Made by a program: the position numbers and the translations under genes
In this document: positions 27,296 to 29,642 of the stretch, in pieces
How positions within the stretch are numbered: the first letter of the stretch is position 1
Layout of the letters: the number at the start of each line of letters is the position of its first letter
Virus record (IMG/VR): IMGVR_UViG_3300030047_000097
Span: 1-29,642 of that record
DNA: 29,642 nt
DNA from: a virus
Reading direction: 5' to 3' (one strand)
Notes under the pieces: generated by a model
Seen by the model: the letters and a program-made list of their open reading frames with translations, nothing else
Database searches by the model: none
Told to the model about the DNA's origin: nothing

Positions 27296-27320
27296 AAAAA
27301 AAAGGACGCGCCAGGCGTCC
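27296..27320 (-). terminator. Terminator of the late operon
   Basis: On the minus strand GGACGC-CTGGC-GCGTCC (27304-27320) is a 6-bp GC-rich stem followed by eight T's. It lies just after the holin stop and before the attachment site, so it ends the late tail/lysis transcript and shields attP and int. Confidence 0.85.
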
Positions 27321-27340
27321 GTATTCCAAGGCTTGTTTTA

Positions 27341-27703
27341 TCACTTATCTAGCAAGTTTGTTTTGACATCGTCTTTCTCAACATCAACACTGGCCTTCAA
27401 CAATCTGGACTCGATAATACGCTCAACCAGGAACAGGAAACGTGTCGCCATATGTCCCCCGATTCCAGCACAGGCGGCACTCACACCCATGGGTTGTCCT
27501 ACTGAATCGGTGAGCATAAAAATACCCACACCAACAAAGCCAGAGGTGAAGAGTTCACCAAACAACTCGAATATTTTAAAGTGCCCGTCCTTGATGGACT
27601 TGCTGTTTCCAAGCCAGTTGATCAAGCCACCGCTTAAGGCCATGCTTAAGGCGATGACCCAGGTGACTACTGGCCAGGTGCTGGGGTCTGAGGTTTCTTG
27701 CAT
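27341..27703 (-). CDS. LydA-like holin
   Basis: 120 aa with three probable membrane segments: PVVTWVIALSMALSGGLINW, GELFTSGFVGVGIFMLTDSV, and AACAGIGGHMATRFLFLVER. The pattern with GELFTSGF and GIGGHMATR matches LydA/HP1-type holins. It would open the inner membrane so that the M15 endolysin reaches the wall. The start lies 4 nt after the stop of the preceding gene. Its endolysin is more than 13 kb away on this map, at 13819. Confidence 0.85.
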   Translation of the reverse strand: MQETSDPSTWPVVTWVIALSMALSGGLINWLGNSKSIKDGHFKIFELFGELFTSGFVGVGIFMLTDSVGQPMGVSAACAGIGGHMATRFLFLVERIIESRLLKASVDVEKDDVKTNLLDK

Positions 27704-27707
27704 GGCG

Positions 27708-28202
27708 TTACAAGGTTTTAGCGAGCATAAACAGCGTGTCTATTTGCTCCGGTGTTTGTCCCATGCCTTCAAGTAACGCGCAAACTAAAGGGTCATTGCG
27801 CTTTATATCGATGGCGTATTCCCATTGAATCCTGACGGATTCCGGTTGCTGGGCAACCATCGCCTCAACGGCATCTAAAAAACCATGTTCCAACAAGATC
27901 AACCGTGCCTGGCGGGGCGTAATCGATACGGCTGCCATGAGTTCAGCGTCCGGGGTTTTTCGGTCCCAGCCTGCGAAAACATGCGGAAATTCGCTGGCAT
28001 TGCCGACGGTATCGACGACGCTACCATCAGCTAACATCTCGCCTATATAGTACGCGCCTGCCGGTGATTCTGTGGCACTGTCAACGATATAATCTATGTA
28101 GAGTTTACCCTCGTACTGAATCGCAATGGCGCTTTGCGGCAGGTGAAAAATACCCGCTTGGTTTGCCTCGGGGGGGGTGTATTCAATAATTATTCTTTTC
28201 AT
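27708..28202 (-). CDS. Tail-fibre-associated protein (DUF4376-like / chaperone position)
   Basis: 164 aa. N-terminal beta-rich half (EYTPPEANQAGIFHLPQSAI) and a C-terminal helical domain with SITPRQARLILLEHGFLDAV and QPESVRIQWEYAIDIKRNDP, a pattern very common in small proteins encoded after tail fibre genes of myo- and siphoviruses. They are thought to assist or decorate fibres. It begins next to the stop of the tail protein and precedes the holin. Confidence 0.7.
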   Translation of the reverse strand: MKRIIIEYTPPEANQAGIFHLPQSAIAIQYEGKLYIDYIVDSATESPAGAYYIGEMLADGSVVDTVGNASEFPHVFAGWDRKTPDAELMAAVSITPRQARLILLEHGFLDAVEAMVAQQPESVRIQWEYAIDIKRNDPLVCALLEGMGQTPEQIDTLFMLAKTL

Positions 28203-29642
28203 TTAGGTCAATCCTGTAATTTCCAACGTGCAGTAACTTTCTAAATAATATTGGACATCAATTTCAAAGCTCTGATAATACCCGTACTGGATCATCATGG
28301 AATAAAGATTATCCGCGCCGATCCATACCAGAGGCGTAGACCGGTACGCGGCCAGGGTATTGTAGACCAGGTCAACCCGGGCGTTATCGATAACGAGGTT
28401 GACGTTTTGCCGCTTGGAGTAGCGGCGCTTGACGATGGTAGTACCGCCCCAGGCATCAATGGTTTTTGTTGAGTAATCGTTGATACCGGTTTTAACACCG
28501 TATTGCGTAGTACCCAGCTCAAATTTTGAGCCGAGAACTAACTTTCCTAGCCTGACATTGCCGGTTGCAACCCTTAATTGAATCGTGATTGAACTGGTCG
28601 CTGTCATCCCGAGGTCACTGATGATAAAGTCGCTTAACCCCGTTAAAACGAAGGTTTTAACCAAGGTCACAACCGGGCCTACGTCCGTTACCACGACGGT
28701 GACGGTATCGGCTTTGATATTCAATAAAGCCAGGCTATCGGCAGCGACATACGGGGTTATGATAAAGCCGAGGACGCTGGGTATGTCTGAGGTTGATCCA
28801 TACACCTCATCGAAAACGCGCCATCGGTTGGTTGCGCCCACCACGAACCATTTCGGCGAGGTGCCGGTGATGTTCGATGACGGGATAAAGTTGGTATTGG
28901 CAATCGCGCATTCATAAATTTTATGGGTGGCTGTCAGGATGCATTGCATGCCGACGGTATAGGCGGTTGCCGCGTTCCAGACTACTTCAGTCCCGTAAGG
29001 TTCAGTCACCGACCCTAGCATCATGGTGGTGTTGATGTCGGCGTAGCGGGTCACGGCAGCGGACATGGTTTTTATATACGAGGTGGTGTAATTCCCAAGC
29101 TCAACCTGAGCGCCACCGGCATAAACAGAAGCCGTTTGCGTGACGGATAACTGGCTAGGGTAGACAGTAACACGCAAAACCGTGTTGCCTGTGCTGTTGT
29201 TAGTAATACTTGCCTCAAGACGAAACAGGCCCGGGGTTATTTCTCTTAACGAATAGTTTATTAAGGGGTTTACTTGATACGCTTTTTTAGCAATGAAATC
29301 GATAGTGATATATCTATATATCGGAGTAGTGCCGCTTAGGAAACATAAGTCAATTCTTGTTAGATTGTCAGTCCCTGACTGTTTTAAAAATAGTGAAGCG
29401 ATATAAGTGTCGCTATTATTGGGGATGGTTACTGATTTATTAATATTGCTCGATGCTGAAGTGTCGGTATCTGAGACTAGCGCTAACGTTAGTCCATGGG
29501 CCGTATGTGCTGTGCCCAGCGTTGCGTTAGAATTCCAGTGACTAACATCTTCACTGTACGTGAACAGGTTGGTGGCCGAAGGTTCCAATAACAGTCTAAC
29601 TTCAGGCTCATATGAGCTGCGCACTGTATTTATAGCGGCGGT
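28203..29642 (-). CDS. Tail fibre / receptor-binding protein, 5' part beyond right edge
   Basis: At least 479 codons, open to the window edge with no in-frame stop, so the true start lies outside (the GTG at 29624 is internal). The N-terminal part LLLEPSATNLFTYSEDVSHW with WNSNATLG and repeated beta segments (YAGGAQVELGNYTTSYIKT) is the lectin-like sandwich found in phage spike and fibre proteins. The rest is beta-rich with WRVFDEVYGSTSDIP and ALLNIKADTVTVVVTDVG. It probably binds the host. It is the last large tail gene of the late operon. Confidence 0.7.
   Translation of the reverse strand, partial: TAAINTVRSSYEPEVRLLLEPSATNLFTYSEDVSHWNSNATLGTAHTAHGLTLALVSDTDTSASSNINKSVTIPNNSDTYIASLFLKQSGTDNLTRIDLCFLSGTTPIYRYITIDFIAKKAYQVNPLINYSLREITPGLFRLEASITNNSTGNTVLRVTVYPSQLSVTQTASVYAGGAQVELGNYTTSYIKTMSAAVTRYADINTTMMLGSVTEPYGTEVVWNAATAYTVGMQCILTATHKIYECAIANTNFIPSSNITGTSPKWFVVGATNRWRVFDEVYGSTSDIPSVLGFIITPYVAADSLALLNIKADTVTVVVTDVGPVVTLVKTFVLTGLSDFIISDLGMTATSSITIQLRVATGNVRLGKLVLGSKFELGTTQYGVKTGINDYSTKTIDAWGGTTIVKRRYSKRQNVNLVIDNARVDLVYNTLAAYRSTPLVWIGADNLYSMMIQYGYYQSFEIDVQYYLESYCTLEITGLT

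Overview
The window is a mosaic temperate siphophage genome, about 30 kb of a longer molecule. No clearly chromosomal gene is present. The likely host is a gammaproteobacterium: a tRNA-Met-like attachment core, a BrnTA module, a Thivi_2564-like membrane protein and moderate GC all fit, and a methanotroph or sulfur-oxidiser would suit. The host call is inference only.

Layout. (a) 1-4153, minus: Mu-like capsid module (protease/scaffold, decoration protein, major capsid, gp35/gp36/gp37-like connectors), then two acidic proteins and a siphovirus-type tail tube that runs off the left edge. (b) 4265-8169, plus: an opposite-strand island with a small tail-type protein, a collagen-like protein, two fibre/receptor proteins (one with an SGNH esterase domain), a zinc-ribbon protein, structured non-coding DNA and a lipoprotein. 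(c) 8198-13488, minus: gpG-like protein, a gpF-like head protein with a predicted C-terminal PBECR2 nuclease domain, DUF935 portal, PBSX-type large terminase, Sf6-type small terminase and a Mor/C-like activator. (d) 13491-19138, minus: M15 endolysin with small membrane proteins, a RusA-like resolvase, small zinc proteins and a lambda O/P-like replication pair with apparent iterons inside the O-like gene. (e) 19194-19867: BrnT/BrnA on the plus strand with its own operator, inserted in the leftward early region. (f) 20339-21470: lambda-like switch with Cro-like and repressor genes, two divergent promoters, and a second early promoter 0.8 kb away. All three control points share one 14-bp operator motif. 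(g) 21519-26019, plus: early right operon with an exported protein, YqaJ exonuclease, RecT, HTH proteins, KilA-N antirepressor and AlpA-like excisionase. (h) 26016-27189: tyrosine integrase (minus) and an attP-like tRNA fragment with an IHF site. (i) 27296-29642, minus: the end of a late operon (tail fibre, fibre-associated protein, LydA-like holin, terminator).

How it fits together. The tail genes leaving at the left edge and those entering at the right edge lie on the same strand. The attachment core has phage genes on both sides and only the 3' half of a tRNA. Together these suggest a circular or unintegrated phage genome (or tandem prophages), with the tape measure and rest of the tail in the part not shown. 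Lysogeny would use the 143-aa repressor acting on paired ATACG-N4-CGTAT operators. It has no visible S24 self-cleavage domain, so induction may depend on an antirepressor. Lytic growth would use YqaJ/RecT/RusA recombination, O/P replication, then late expression probably driven by the Mor-like activator.
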